Assembly: GCA_947846985.1 (NCBI GenBank)
Contig: CANTUZ010000008.1
Location: 29,717,352-29,781,351 of the forward strand
Length of the DNA: 64,000 nucleotides
Reading direction: 5' to 3'
DNA from: Fratercula arctica
Lineage: Eukaryota; Chordata; Aves; Charadriiformes; Alcidae
Part shown: positions 50,037 through 62,341 of the stretch, in pieces
Position numbering within the stretch: the first letter of the stretch is position 1
Layout: each line of letters opens with the position of its first letter
Position numbers and translations under genes: made by a program
Notes under the pieces: generated by a model
Seen by the model: only the letters and a program-made list of their open reading frames with translations
Told to the model about the DNA's origin: nothing
The model's database searches: none

Positions 50037-53000
50037 AACGCTGTTTCAAGAGTTGGTAATCTTTTGGACTTTCTCATAATTTTTTTTTCTAATCTTGTCA
50101 TGATTTTACCAATCACAGAAAGGATGAAGAAGCGAAAAGACAACATCATGTATCTTCCTCCTACCTCTAGATAGAGTGTTAAACCATTATTATGGATATA
50201 AATGAATAGCACATGTGGCCTAAGATGTCATGAAAGCTTCCGCAGAAAGATTCACAAGGACTCTTCCTTTTAGCAGCAGAAACTGTTGGGTGATAGTTGC
50301 CAGTGGATGTCCATGTCTCTGTCTGGCTCAGTATTTCATAGCTTGACCTAACCAATGAAGGGAAGTTACTCCTGAACACACTCAGCGAGTACTATGGTTT
50401 AATTACACTGCATGCAGAACTGGACCAAAGAAAGGCAAGCCTCCTCTACTCTTTGCATCTCAAACACATTGGTATGTTCAATGCTTTATAAAGAGCATGA
50501 AAACCAGCACAATTGAGGATTTTTTGAGTGAACAAAAAGCACTTGAAAGCTCCATCATAGGCTGGCTAAAAAATTGACTGTGACATAATGCTGGAAAAAC
50601 AGAGTTTAGCAATACTAACAATTTAAATATATATTAAAATACATTCAGAGAACAACTAGGAAGCATGTACTGTATGTTTGGGGAAGACAAAGCAGTTTTT
50701 CTACAGTTTTCTAAGTTAAAAACAAAGCAGAGAAGTGGTTGAATGGGGGAAGAAGTCATTTAAAAGAACATAGTTGTGTCTGTGCTCAGCACTGGCTGAT
50801 GAGCAGTGCTGCCAGTGCTCACAGCTGCAGAGCAGTCAGTGAACACAGTCATCCCCTTTCTGGGACCCCTACTTGGCAAACGATAAAAACGATCGTTTTC
50901 TGTTTCCCATAGCCCAGAATCAGTGCCACCAGATGAAGAGCTGCCTGTGTGTGTTAGTGATGTGGTAGTTTAGAGGACGGGCAGATGACTGGGAAGGCCA
51001 GGGCTGGCATTGCTTTACACTGAACAGAGTTCCTGTGCTCTTTCTCTCTGCATTCCCAGGCAATCCTCATTAGCTTTCTGATTCTGTCTGTCCACCAGCT
51101 GACCTTTGGTAGTGCTTATGCCTCTAAAGTACAGATTTTCAAATCCTCTTGCAGGTAGTTCTGATATTTGTTTGCCCATCAGTCACACGATCCAGTCCAT
51201 AGCTTTGACAGTGAAGAGAAGGAAAAAATGGTCTCCAAAACATTTAAGGTCCCTTGGGCCCAGTTGGGTTTTCAGGTACCTTCAAAGACCAGTGCTTTTA
51301 CCGAGGCCCCTGGGCCCTGCCCCTACTGCCTGGGAGGTCTGGGAGGACCTGATCCAGCAGTTCTGGCCTCCAGCTGGCTACTTGCCTATGGAGCAGCAGC
51401 ACTGGAAGAGGGGCTCATGCTTGCTCTCTTCTTGCAACCTCCATCAGTTTGGGATTACCCTTGCTGTGTATAAGTGGAGAGAACAGATGGAGTTTATGAA
51501 CTTGGAGGCGGTTAGGTTTCAGTGAGATACATGATATCCCCCTCTGGCCCTTTTGTCTTTTACAGATCCTTGCTTTATCCCTGTATTTTTACTAAGCTTG
51601 TGAGGGTGGATTACAGAGGTGAAATCCAAAGGTGGATTACACTGTCTCTTAGCCTGTTGTTCATATTTTATAGCCTTGCATCTCCCTTCTTCCTTCCAGT
51701 CATTCATAGGTGTGTTTGTCATCCTCAGTAAAAGACAAGCACATGTGCTTTTTGGGGCTGTGGAAGTAGATTGTTGGTTTTGTGCATGTCATTGTGGATG
51801 AAAAGTGAATATATCCTTTCTGATCTCATTATTGTCCAACTAAGGAGAAATCTAAATTATTATACACATATAGGGAATACTTATCTCAAATTTCAACAAG
51901 TGTTAGAACAAAGAGCCAGACTCTTCTTTTTTTGTGGCCACTTTCCAGGGTGCTTTGGGGAGAGTTACCTCTCCTCTGTAGCAGGAGCCCGACAACAGGG
52001 ACCACAGTCCTCTGCCTTGCCCAAAGTGTGTTTAGGCTGAAATGTATAAAGCCAGTAAGATACTCAGATACTTCAGTAGTGAGATCAGAACTGAGACTCA
52101 AATAGGAAAGAAATACTTTACAAATTCATGTAAAAATGTGCAGGATGCTAACAAGCCATGATACAACTCATACTCACAATTGTTAAAATTCTGCCAAATC
52201 CTGAGGTGATGCCTTAATTTCTAAATAACTAAAATTTAGAAGTGTTCTTTGGGAAAAGATTTTTCCATATCAGTTTTGAATTAAACAACTTTTTATGATC
52301 AGGCAATAAACTTCTAATTGTTTCTAAAAAGATCTTAAAAGAAAAATGCAAAGAGACCTTTAATTATGATGGCTTTACCAGACCCCGCTGTTCTAGCTGG
52401 TTGCTAAAGAGAACAATATTAGTGAAGTTAGATAAAGAATAACACAGAATAAACTTGAATAACTAAAAGCCTTCAGACATTTTTACTTTTACCAGATGGT
52501 ACACTGCAAAGAGAAGGATTTCAGTGAAATTGATTTATTCTGTCTCTTGTTTATCTGCTTATTGTCAGACTGTATTTGTGGTCAGAATGAAAATCGGCGT
52601 AATCTGGTTTGCTGTGTAAACATTGTCCATGGGCTAATACAGGGATCAAATAACAACCTTCAAGCACCATAAACATTTAAATACTACTGAGATAATACTG
52701 GAAGAATATAATTTACTGAAACACTGCAAAATATGTACTATAGCAACAGCTTTTACTACAGGTTTATTAATATAAAGAAAACTTGAAGTATAATTTCTCC
52801 AACTACAAGATAGCATAGCTAATTCAGTAATCCTATGAAGCTTGTAATCACCATTACAGGTGATTGGGTTTTCATCACATCATTTTCGTTCCTTGTGCTG
52901 GAAGTTTGACAGAGACAGTTCTGTGTTTTGGATTGAGATAGGGGATTATTTTGTGAAATACACAATTGGTTTAGACGTTCTTATCAGTTGACGTGTGGGT

Positions 53001-53263
53001 CAAATATGTTTGTGCTAGAAGGGAAACGTGTACATGAAAAAAGGCATAATGCTTAAAGACCAGCACTGAGTTTATCAGGACTATCCCATGAATTTGTATG
53101 TCACTTTAGCTCAGGTGTAGCAGAGGCAGTGACAGTACTAACATCCCTCTAACTTACTTGAGTTTGTCAGCAGATTGTTAACTGGTGCAACTTTAAGGAG
53201 CTACTAGGGTCTGTTCCAAAGCCCACTGACAGGGCAAAGTCACTGGAGAATGCTGTGTATATA

Positions 53264-53287
53264 TTTTTTTTTTTTTTTTTTTTTTTT
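53264..53287. repeat. Poly-T run, 24 T
   Basis: Homopolymer preceded by a short TATATA. A minus-strand poly(A) tail of a retrocopy was considered, but no AATAAA and no recognisable gene body adjoin it. Confidence 0.9.
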
Positions 53288-56200
53288 AAGCATAAGCTGT
53301 CAAACTCCAGCAGTGTCCCACAACTAACTCCCTCATGAAAAAGACTCGAATTGTACTTCACTGTTCCAGTGTCTCACCTGCTGAACCAGACCCCAGAGGG
53401 TGCCCATGAAAAAATAACTCTTTCCCCCTTCCAGATGAAGAGCCCTGCTGCAGTGGTTCAGAATGCCACAGCTGACTGCGTCTTCCTCAGTCTCCAAAAC
53501 AACATTCATTCTCAAACTAAGCACAAAGCTGGTTCAGGGGAGAGTGAAGCTTATTAAACAACTCAAGGAGAAAATTGATATTTTGGGGGGTTTAACAGAG
53601 TTTTGAAAGGACTCATTTGAATTATACTCTTTAACAGTAACCTCTGTGCCATGCAGCTGCAGCTTACCTTTGTGAGTTGTGTCAGCATGTTTGCCTCTGT
53701 GTCAGCTTGGTCTTTTTATTTCCCCATCTCCTCAGGCACAATAGGTTTATCATAGTGCCTAGAAGAGGCAGGAGGAAGTGAAGATTCTGGTCATCTGGAA
53801 CCCGTCTGATTCTCATCAGTAAAGCTATAAATCAGCCAGCCTGGCAATCTGAAGCAGCTTTTCTGAAGAGGCACTAATAACTTTAATAATTTTAGTGGGA
53901 TTTTGAGGTATTGCAGCTGACTGGAAATATCTTTTCTTTTTCACTGCGCAAGCACTAAATTTCATGCAGCAAACTAGAGAAAGATTAATTTGTTTCCACT
54001 AATGTCAGAACAAATTCTGAATTTGTTCTGAGTATGAAGCTGTGAAATGAGGCAGCTGTCAGCATAATTTACCCCTATCATTGCTGTGCCAGCATTGCAG
54101 TTTGGCATTTGCAGCACTTTTGCCATTGTATGCTAGTGTGAATTCTGCCAGCCTGTGTAAGTCCAAGGCACAAGTACTGTCCGCTTAACTGGGAATAGGA
54201 CACTTATGCTCTTGCCTTCAGAATCACTTTAGTAAAATGAATCCCAGAGAGCTGCTATCTCTCCTGATGCATCTCATATCTCCGCAGCACGAGCATGAGT
54301 CCTGGCCCCATTTGCATGTCCTCTACATTAAGCCTCTGCCTTGCTGTGTTCCTTCAACAAAATTGTCTCCTTCCTGAACCTCACCTCAAAATTTCATCTG
54401 GATATTAAAATCAAACAGTCCTGAATCCTGTGCTCCAAACTACAGATATTCACCTGCAGTGAACAGTGATACGATGCTGATAGCTAGAGTTTGGTACCCA
54501 GGCCCTGATCCTGAAAAAGTGAGGGGTAAGAGAACAGAATCAGTCCTTTCAGAAGAGAGGTGTGGCAAAGGGAGACAGAAAAGAAAGAGGTGCTAGTGTT
54601 ACTCTATTTTGGCTCCAGCATCAATCATGGAGTATAAGACTCACTTGATTCAGATCCATCCTTGAGCCTGGTCAATGGGAGAGGGGATTTGAGTCCCAGC
54701 ATTTGCGCCAGTGTGTGTTATAAATGTATCATAAAAAGCTGAACACCTGTAGCAGAACTGACAAATACTACTACAGCAGGGAATCCTATGGACTGATGAT
54801 TAGGGCATGGATTCGGGTAGATTCAGAGAGGGAAGTGGTGGTGCCGGGTTGGGTTTGTCACGGGAGACTCAAATGGTATATGAGTATATGGAATATACTC
54901 AAGTGCTGACGTTGGAGGGAAAGAGAAGGAATGGCTGAAGCCTGGTAGAATGTTTATGCTGGGAGTAATCAGAAAAAATTGGCAAGGGTACGGCCCCTCT
55001 CCAGAACCTCAGCTAAAGAAGCATGTTTATGATTTTAACCCTGGTTCCTATGATTTACAGAAGACCCAAGAGAAACAGCATAACTAGAGAGGAAGGAATT
55101 AGCAGAATGTTTTCCTGAGGTGTTTTTAGATCTGAAATGCATTCTGTTCCTTGCTCTGATAGAGCCCAAATCTGGTGATACATGAGTGTGCAGAAAGTTC
55201 CTATAGCACCCAGTATCCAGTTCTCCACAGCACACCCATGGCTGCAGGCTGTGCACTGGAGTGTACCAGCTTGATAGAACGTTTTGATATCAAGTGAATA
55301 CTGAGAAGCATTGAAACAAAATGCATTCCCAGGAGATGTAGTTGAGCTGAGCTTCGAGTAGTTCTAGCTAGCACTGTGATCTGATCATGATCATCCTGTT
55401 GAGGCTGAGTAGGGCATTATCCCAGAAAATACATTAAAACCAGTTAAACTTCTCATTAAGATAAGAAACTGTTCAGCTTAAGTGACTCTCTGAGCTTCAT
55501 GTGAAAACAGTGGGATCTTAGCAGGAACAAGAGACAAGATTTGACCTGTTGATTTTTCCGTAGTGTTCTTTCTCCTTCTATATCTGTTAGCATTTTAGTT
55601 TTCTTCTTGTATTTGTTTTGTCTTTCATCTTTCTTTTTTTTCAGTCCAATTTTCTAGCTTGCTTTCTGTTGTTTTCTCTTGTTTATAACTTTGCCAAGTT
55701 CTTGATGGAGGAGGATTTGGTCAGTTTTGCACTGCAGTGCTCTCTGTGACTAGAAAGGAATCAAATTGATTCCTACTCAGTTTCCTTAATACTTGACCCT
55801 TATGTGAACTAAGAAGAAATATGGCATTTCCTAGCACTGATTGGCCTATGACATTTCCAAAGAAACATTAATTTCCCCCATTATTCCATGACATATGATA
55901 GTTCATGATTTCCAAGCTGAGAAATGTGGCTGTACACTTCAAAATGAGAATTAGTATGTTCCTTTCCTTTTATTGAGAGAGAGGGAGTCCGTGTCCTCAG
56001 CGGTATAAGGTAGTACAGCTGCATTGTCTTCAGGGAAGGGCAGCCCCATGAAGCTCTGCCCATTAAAGAAACTTAGTTTATCACATGAACTAGTCTCATG
56101 TTGACAAAGGCACCAAAGATTTTTTTCCTCTTGTTTTGTTCTTTAGTTTTCCCAATTTTAGTTTGTAGCTACAAAGGAAGTACTCAGGCGGTTCTTCTCC

Positions 56201-57788
56201 ATCAAATTCATCAGATTCCTGGCCTCTACTACTTCAACATCCAAACACTTTCCTGAAATGTTCATCAGAGACCACACTAAAACATTAGGATTGGAAAACT
56301 GTCTAGTAACAGATGAGATCTGACTATAAAATATGATAAATATAGGACTGCTATGTCCTTGTTCTCATTCTGATTTTAGAAGTGTTTTTATTTGGCATCA
56401 AAATAAAATGTTAGGGGCCAGGCAGTTTAGCAAGGATGTGTTGTTGGAGTGGGCAGAGGATGGTCATGGAATGAACTGGGCCAAAACACAGTTCTGATGA
56501 GCTCTGCTGTTGTGAGCTTGTTGCTTGAATATTTTTTCCCAGCCAAAAGTTTATGTTTATATAACCTGTGTAGTACACTAGGGAGGCACTTTTGTAACAG
56601 AGACAGCAAAAGCGAAAATTACTTTTTAAATTTAGGGGAAAATACTAAAGACTATTAAAATCTCTTTTTTTGTGGAGGGTAGAAACAGGTGAGACAAGAC
56701 TCATTTCACCCACCTGCTGTGAAAGCTGAGGAAGTTTATTATACCAGGTAGTTAGAAAAGCTAATTGAAAATAGATTAATTCTGAAAAGCTATTGCTGTT
56801 TAGATTAGCAAGCTGGAATCATCACCTGCCTATTTGGAGTCCAGGCTTAATGCTTGTGCCTGGAGAATATTGAGGGCCAACTGGAACAAGTGTGTCCTTT
56901 TGTTGTAAGTGTATGTCTCTCAACTGATTTGCTCTACCGTAAAAAACCCTGCTGTTTTATTTCCTCTGGTGTGTAGGTCACACTAAATTGATCTGGCAGG
57001 CCAAAACAATATTTTTAATCTTGTTTATATGTATGAAACAGAAAGATGTGTTACGTTGCAATTTTATTGTCTTGCTGCATCCTTTGCCATCAGCCAACCT
57101 GCATCTGTTCCTCTTTGTTGGCTATTGGGAGGCAGAGTAAAGACAGTAGCCTCTCCTCCTGTGAAGGTGGCGTGGTTGATTGGTAAAACCCGAAGGCAGG
57201 ACTCTGCAGAACTTCTGTTGCAAACCTCCTGTATGAGCTGGTTAATTTATGGGAAGATTTCAAGGAAGGATACATGGCATTTGAACACATTCTAGCTGAA
57301 AACTTCTGGTTGAGTCAGATGCATATCTGCCATATGTTCCCCATGCTGCCTGCTCCCTAATCTTCCCATTTTAGTTAACAACCCGTCACTCCTCTCCTCT
57401 TTAAGTCCTTTATCTTCGCTGTCCACTGAACTCTGTAGGATCTTTCGTTTCTTGCTAAGGACATTCTAGGCAAATGTTTTGTTGTTGAGTTTTCTATAAC
57501 ATCTTCCTTCTGATGGAAGCTAGTTCACATATAACTTGGTGTCTTCACTGATTTAAGGATGATTTTACTGAAGGGGCAGAGAACTCCACTCTTCCCTTGA
57601 GTGCATGTCTGGATTTACTGCTGGTGTTTGACCTACTTTTTGCAATTGCCCCCCACCTTGCTTGAGTTTACTCATTTATGCAAACATAAACATTAACATT
57701 GGTGGTGTTTATTAAATGTGAACATGACTAAGGATAATCTAGTGAGGGGAAAATGGAGTGGCACACCAGAGCACTGTCCACTGGCCAG

Positions 57789-57953
57789 CGTTCTGCAGTG
57801 GTGTTATTTCACTGAACAATGTTGCTGGGTTGATGATGTGAACAATTTACTAGACCCGCTATCTGCGGACCTGATCAGTTTGCACTTTGACAGCTTAAAA
57901 GCACGGATTGCACACCAGAGATTTATGAAAGAAGAGGCACACGAGACCTTTAG
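57789..57953 (+). other. Exon-like 165-bp open segment with symmetric phase 2
   Basis: The segment lies in an open frame that runs from 57718 to the TAG-like junction at 57953. It ends in a donor-like AG|GTAAAT at 57954. An AG at 57787-57788 would make it phase 2 in and phase 2 out (165 bp, 55 codons), exactly compatible with this SPATS2L intron. The encoded sequence is acidic/leucine-rich (VDDVNNLLDPLSADLISLHF, then KARIAHQRFMKEEAHETF). Against it, the upstream sequence has no pyrimidine tract, I know of no such exon in the family, and phase fit by chance is about one in three. Confidence 0.15.
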
Positions 57954-58210
57954 GTAAATCAGAGTGACTTCCGCATCTGTGCAGACACGTGGCAGGCCAG
58001 TGAGATGTTTGTGTAAATCAGCATACATGGATTATCACTATTTTTTTGTAGCCAGTTTGCCTAGCTATTTCTTCAGCTTCCATTTTTTAAATCTTATTAA
58101 TTTCAAAACTGCCCATAACTAAGGTCTGAAGTCTTTGTGTAGTTATAGCTTTTGATTTTGAAGTTCTTGCATGGATTAAATTGTGATTTTTTTTTTTTTT
58201 TCTTTTTTAG

Positions 58211-58269
58211 CATCGTAGACAAAGAAGTATCATTAATGGCAGAAATTGATAAAGTTAAAGAAGAAGCCA
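58211..58269 (+). CDS. SPATS2L: SPATS2L exon, residues 259-279 (coiled-coil start)
   Basis: 59 bp, phase 2 in and phase 1 out. It is preceded by a very strong pyrimidine tract (T runs from about 58186, then CTTTTTTAG), with donor GCCA|GTAAGT at 58270. It encodes IVDKEVSLMAEIDKVKEEA, matching human DKEVSLMAEMDKVKEEA apart from one Ile/Met change. The heptad-like spacing of Leu, Ile and Val with charged residues suggests a long helix continuing into the next exon. Confidence 0.97.
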
Positions 58270-58932
58270 GTAAGTAAAAAAAATATGCAGGGAACTTTTC
58301 GAATAGTTGTGGAAACATTTGTTTTGTTTAGCAGAAAATTACGCAGTACCTAAGTTTGGTTAGCACATTCCAGCATCTTTCATTGTATATGTATGCAATC
58401 AAATAAGTTTTTGATGTTCCGGGATAGTTCCTGTATAGTTTCTATCTATAAGGATGGTGCATCAAAATTTCAATATTATGGAATTAAGGTAAACCAAAAG
58501 TTCACATGAAGTTAGATTTAAATGGTTTATTCCTTCTGTTTACTTATCGGAGCTTTTTGATCCCTCTTTCCCCTTCCCCTCCCCTCACCCCCTTATTTCT
58601 ATGGCATGTCGATTACTTCATTTCTATTTCTTAATCACTGTGTTCTTGCTTATATTATGTGTGAGTTAGAATACTGGAAATAACTAGAGGTATAGGTTAT
58701 TGTGTGGCCTTGCATAGCTTTAAGGGATAGTAATCAAGCTTATGAATTAGAACAATGAAAAAATAAGAAAAACAGCTGTTTACTGGAATCTGTTTTCTTA
58801 ATAATCTGTGGGAGTTGATCTGATTCCAGACTTTCATGTCGTCTCTGGTTTTTGCATAGGTAAGGTATATATATGCTGGCTTGGGAAACAAAAAGCAAGA
58901 TGAGCCATATATTAGGATACTACAACATCTGT

Positions 58933-58990
58933 CTTATACCTCATCTGAGATATGGTATATCTCATACCTTATACCTCATCTGAGATATGG
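58933..58990. repeat. 35-bp-period direct repeat with internal palindrome
   Basis: A 23-bp segment beginning CTTATACCTCATCTGAG occurs without mismatch at 58933-58955 and 58968-58990. Between them, TGAGATAT-GGT-ATATCTCA forms an 8-bp-arm hairpin. Probably a local slippage or template-switch duplication. Confidence 0.9.
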
Positions 58991-60455
58991 CCCAGTAATC
59001 AAGGGGTTGTATTTCAATAGAGAGTACTAAGAAAGAAACTGAAGAATAACCAAAGTATTGTTAGAATGATACTTTGCCTGGCAGATGAAAATATCACTGC
59101 TGTGTATGCATACAATGCTTTTATTGATTTGTGAATTTAAGTCCCTTCCAAAGAGGGTCACAAATACACATAACATTCTTGAGTGCTTCATTTGCATTTA
59201 GAATTCTCACTTAGTTCACAAATGTATACTAGTTAAATTTTTATTTAAAAAAATAATCTAAACACACTGTTGCCAGCTAATTCTCTTGCAGTTGTATATG
59301 TATGGAAACTAAAAGGTATGAGTTGTTGCAGCAAAGATTGGTATTAGCTTGTGTTTGGAATTTTGTATGCTATCTTTTCTAGTACTAACATGAAATAGAT
59401 GTGGATTTGGAGTTCTGTGTTATTCTGGGGAGGCGTTGTGGATGGAAACATATCAGCAGCTTTTTTGGTTACCTTCAAAGACCAGGTAGCCATAATCAGC
59501 TGCAGGGCATGCACTCGCTCCCAGGAATACCAATGGTAAAATTCCCACTGATATCAGCAGACATGGATCTAAGCCCTAATTGCATTTTGGAAATCCACCA
59601 TCCAGGGCTGATGGTATCATAGGGCCCCTTCATTAATCTTGGCCAAGTATAGTAGTAATTTTTGTGGAAAGTGAACCGTATTCTTATTTACAGGCATGCA
59701 GAGTGCTGCATTTGCACACGGCAGGTTCTGTTTCTCTGCTTTCGTGCTGACTCCACGTGTGACACTGGATGATCCCTGGACCTGTCCTTAACGATGTAGT
59801 TTCTGCTGTCTCTCAAGGCTGTTGTAGGCTTTTAAAGTGCCTTCAGAACTTTAGGCAGAAAGTTGTTATAGGACTGTAACATGCTAACCACGATTTACAT
59901 TATTATTTATTTTCACATCTTTTTGCTGCACTGGAGGACTGTTTTACAGTGGGTAATCTTACTCTTACTGTCAATACTGGGAAAATTTACAAATATGATA
60001 ATTTCAGGATTTTTCTAAAAAATTAGTATTTGGCTGGCATCTCATGTGGAGATAAGTGCCAGTATGAGATGAGATCATATGGTTTGGGCAGTCACTTCAG
60101 CAAAGGGGATGCTGACCTTGGGGAGAAACAATATTAGCATTACCTAGAATAAGCAATAAAGCAAAACTATTGGACAAAGAAAAACAGCTAGTAAACTGTT
60201 CATTTAATCTGATAAAAGTTTCTCAGACTTATAGACTGTATTCCACAAAAATGAAATTAAAAGATCAGCTAGAGAGATATATACGCATCTGTTCTTAGCA
60301 TAAGTAATAATGTAGGCACAGATTTACTAACAGGGCTAATGGAACTGTAGCCACCCACTGCCTTCCCTGCCCTGTGTGACACACTCTCCTCTATCATATG
60401 GTTTGGTTGCTCCCACACAGCTGTACAGCCACAGCTCTGTCTCCCTGCGTCTGCT

Positions 60456-60653
60456 GGACCATGCTGTACTTGGTGAAACACTGGCACAGGTTGCCCAGAG
60501 AGGCAGTAGATACCTCATCCCTGGAAACGTACAATGTCAGGTTGGATGGGGCTCTGAGCAGCCTGACCTAGTTGAGGATGTCCCTGCTTATTGCAGGTGG
60601 GGTTTGTCTGGATGACCTTTAAAGGTCCCTTCCAACCCAAATGATTCTATGAT
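60456..60653 (+). mobile_element. CR1 LINE 3' fragment
   Basis: Shows the familiar 3' end of avian chicken-repeat-1 elements in order: 'ggtgaaacactggcacaggt', 'tgcccagagaggcagtagat', 'caggttggatggggctctga', 'gacctttaaaggtcccttcc', 'aacccaaatgattctatgat'. The 5' truncation and the terminal ATTCTATGAT motif without poly(A) are typical. It lies in sense orientation inside an intron and is non-coding. This is the best marker of avian (or at least sauropsid) origin. Confidence 0.93.
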
Positions 60654-61582
60654 ACTTTCAAAAGAAGGGGCTATCTGTTTAAATAAATGATAATGGGTTG
60701 AGAAAAAAACTCTCTGTGAAAAGCCATTAATACTCACCTAAAAAAATGACATTACAAAGCATGAGCTGTTCAGGTGACTTGACAAGTCTGCTCTGGAAAT
60801 TTGTGGCAAAAGAAGGCAAAAAAGCCAGACTCTCCACAGCTGTAATGGAGTCTGTGGCCTTAGGAGAGTTTACAACTACCACTCACCCTATCTTACATTT
60901 AGATACTATCTTTCCTCTCTGCCATAAGTGCTGATCCCACCAGCCAATTAATCAATTGTTGGTTTTACATTGAGTGACCATGTAGGTAATAGAGTTTGCA
61001 TATATTTAATTTTAAATTGTAATGTATTATCCTGCATGTAAGTGGACTGTTGCTTTGTGCTTCATGGTTAATCTTTTCCTGTAAGAATGTAACTATTCAC
61101 CCCTTCCTTCTATAAAATATGCAAGACAGGCAGTAGTGAATATTTAGTATTTTTTCATAAAGACTGTTGGACTTTGTAATACTGCCTTGCTGTAGAAATG
61201 GCAACTGTGTATATTCTGTACTTGAAAGCAAAATTGCACTGCTGGTGACTTTAACACAAACTATGTATGAACAGATTTTTTTCAGAGGAACTGAAATGCC
61301 CCTGTGTAAATAAAATATAGCATGTCTTCAGAAACAGCCTGTTGACTCCATGTAATCCTTCTGTCTATGCCTTCATGAAAGGCTCCCTGATTTTGTGCTT
61401 AAAAACAAAGCCCTGGAAAACTCTGTTTGTATAAATGATGAGGGATAGGTTTAACTTTGATTTTCTGACAGTTACCCCGTTTCCAGATCTTTTTCAACAT
61501 TAGGCAGTTCAGTTAAATACGCTGATCAACTTAATCTGTGCAAGCAGCATATTGGAAGTCCATTTGAAGTTGGGGATCTGAG

Positions 61583-61598
61583 ATGTGTGTGTGTGTGT
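61583..61598. repeat. (TG)n microsatellite
   Basis: About eight TG units, 'gatgtgtgtgtgtgtgtc'. Confidence 0.85.
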
Positions 61599-61692
61599 CT
61601 CATGTGATGTATAGTGTTAATGCCCAAAGAGTAATGAATTACAGAGAAATTTACCTTCCTGGCATTAATTATTGACTCTTGGTATTTGGCAG

Positions 61693-61802
61693 TGGAAATC
61701 CTGACTGCTCGGCAGAAGAAAGCTGAAGAGCTGAAGAGACTGACAGACCTAGCCAGTCAGATGGCTGAAGCACAACTGTCTGAACTCAGGGCTGAAATTA
61801 AG
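61693..61802 (+). CDS. SPATS2L: SPATS2L exon, residues 279-315 (coiled-coil core)
   Basis: 110 bp, phase 1 in and phase 0 out. The acceptor GTATTTGGCAG ends at 61692 and the donor AAG|GTCAGG starts at 61803. It completes Met279 and encodes EILTARQKKAEELKRLTDLA then SQMAEAQLSELRAEIK. Long charged helix with Leu/Ala spacing, likely coiled coil. Nearly identical to human SPATS2L and distinguishable from SPATS2, which has EILLSRQKKAELLKKMT as I remember it. Confidence 0.97.
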
Positions 61803-62341
61803 GTCAGGCATTCACTTCTGCTTGGGCATTTTAGCTGTTGCATAAATGCCAGGAAAAAGCTGTCACATTAACATGCCCAGGCTGTTCATTCCTGTTATGG
61901 ACCAAAGGGTAACTAGCTTTCCAAGGGGAAAGCATACCTTCTTGAGCATTGTAGCACCTCTGAGCAGCATACAGATGCTATCAGAGAAGTGTAAGCTATC
62001 CCCTCATAAGTGAGGAGTGGGGACTTTTGCTGTTTGTGTATCGTTTATCAGACTTGGTTAACAAGTAAACTTGATAGCTTCAGGTTTGGTGATCAAACAC
62101 ATATACTCTGATTAAATGACCCACTTCCCATGTGCGGGAGTGATCCACCCATCTCTGGGCTGTGAGACATGTAATTTGGTAGGGTTGGGAAAATACTTCG
62201 TTCTGCTCAGAGATCCTGTCTACAGGGCAGGGTCAAGAGTTTGCTGAGCCTTAAAGTGAACTTATTAATGGGTTTCTGTACCATCCATATAATCATTTTC
62301 TCAGAATGCAAGTCACTGTTAACTTGTCTGGTTTTTTGCAG
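61803..62341 (+). other. SPATS2L intron, 539 bp
   Basis: Phase-0 GT-AG intron ending in GGTTTTTTGCAG. No other feature is recognised. Confidence 0.9.

Larger units (their letters stand above)
47069..58210 (+). other. SPATS2L intron, 11.1 kb
   Basis: Phase-2 GT-AG intron. Contents listed separately: (TA)n at 47238-47255, a pyrimidine-rich tract at 47430-47700, a T24 run at 53264-53287 and an exon-like segment at 57789-57953. A patch at about 51280-51440 is more GC-rich than its surroundings and carries overlapping frames of 101 and 139 codons without recognisable domains. A 158-codon minus-strand frame (49560-50036) is also unrecognised. No clear mobile element is seen. Confidence 0.85.
58270..61692 (+). 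other. SPATS2L intron, 3.4 kb
   Basis: Phase-1 GT-AG intron. It holds a 35-bp-period duplication at 58933-58990, a CR1 fragment at 60456-60653 and a (TG)8 run at about 61583-61598. A stretch at about 59520-59600 ('cactgatatcagcagacatg') resembles very old amniote repeats, but I cannot name it. No gene is seen. Confidence 0.85.

Noticed and set aside
53167..53361. T24 run as the reversed poly(A) tail of a processed pseudogene
   Set aside because: No polyadenylation signal beside it, no target-site duplication seen and no recognisable gene body on the minus strand.
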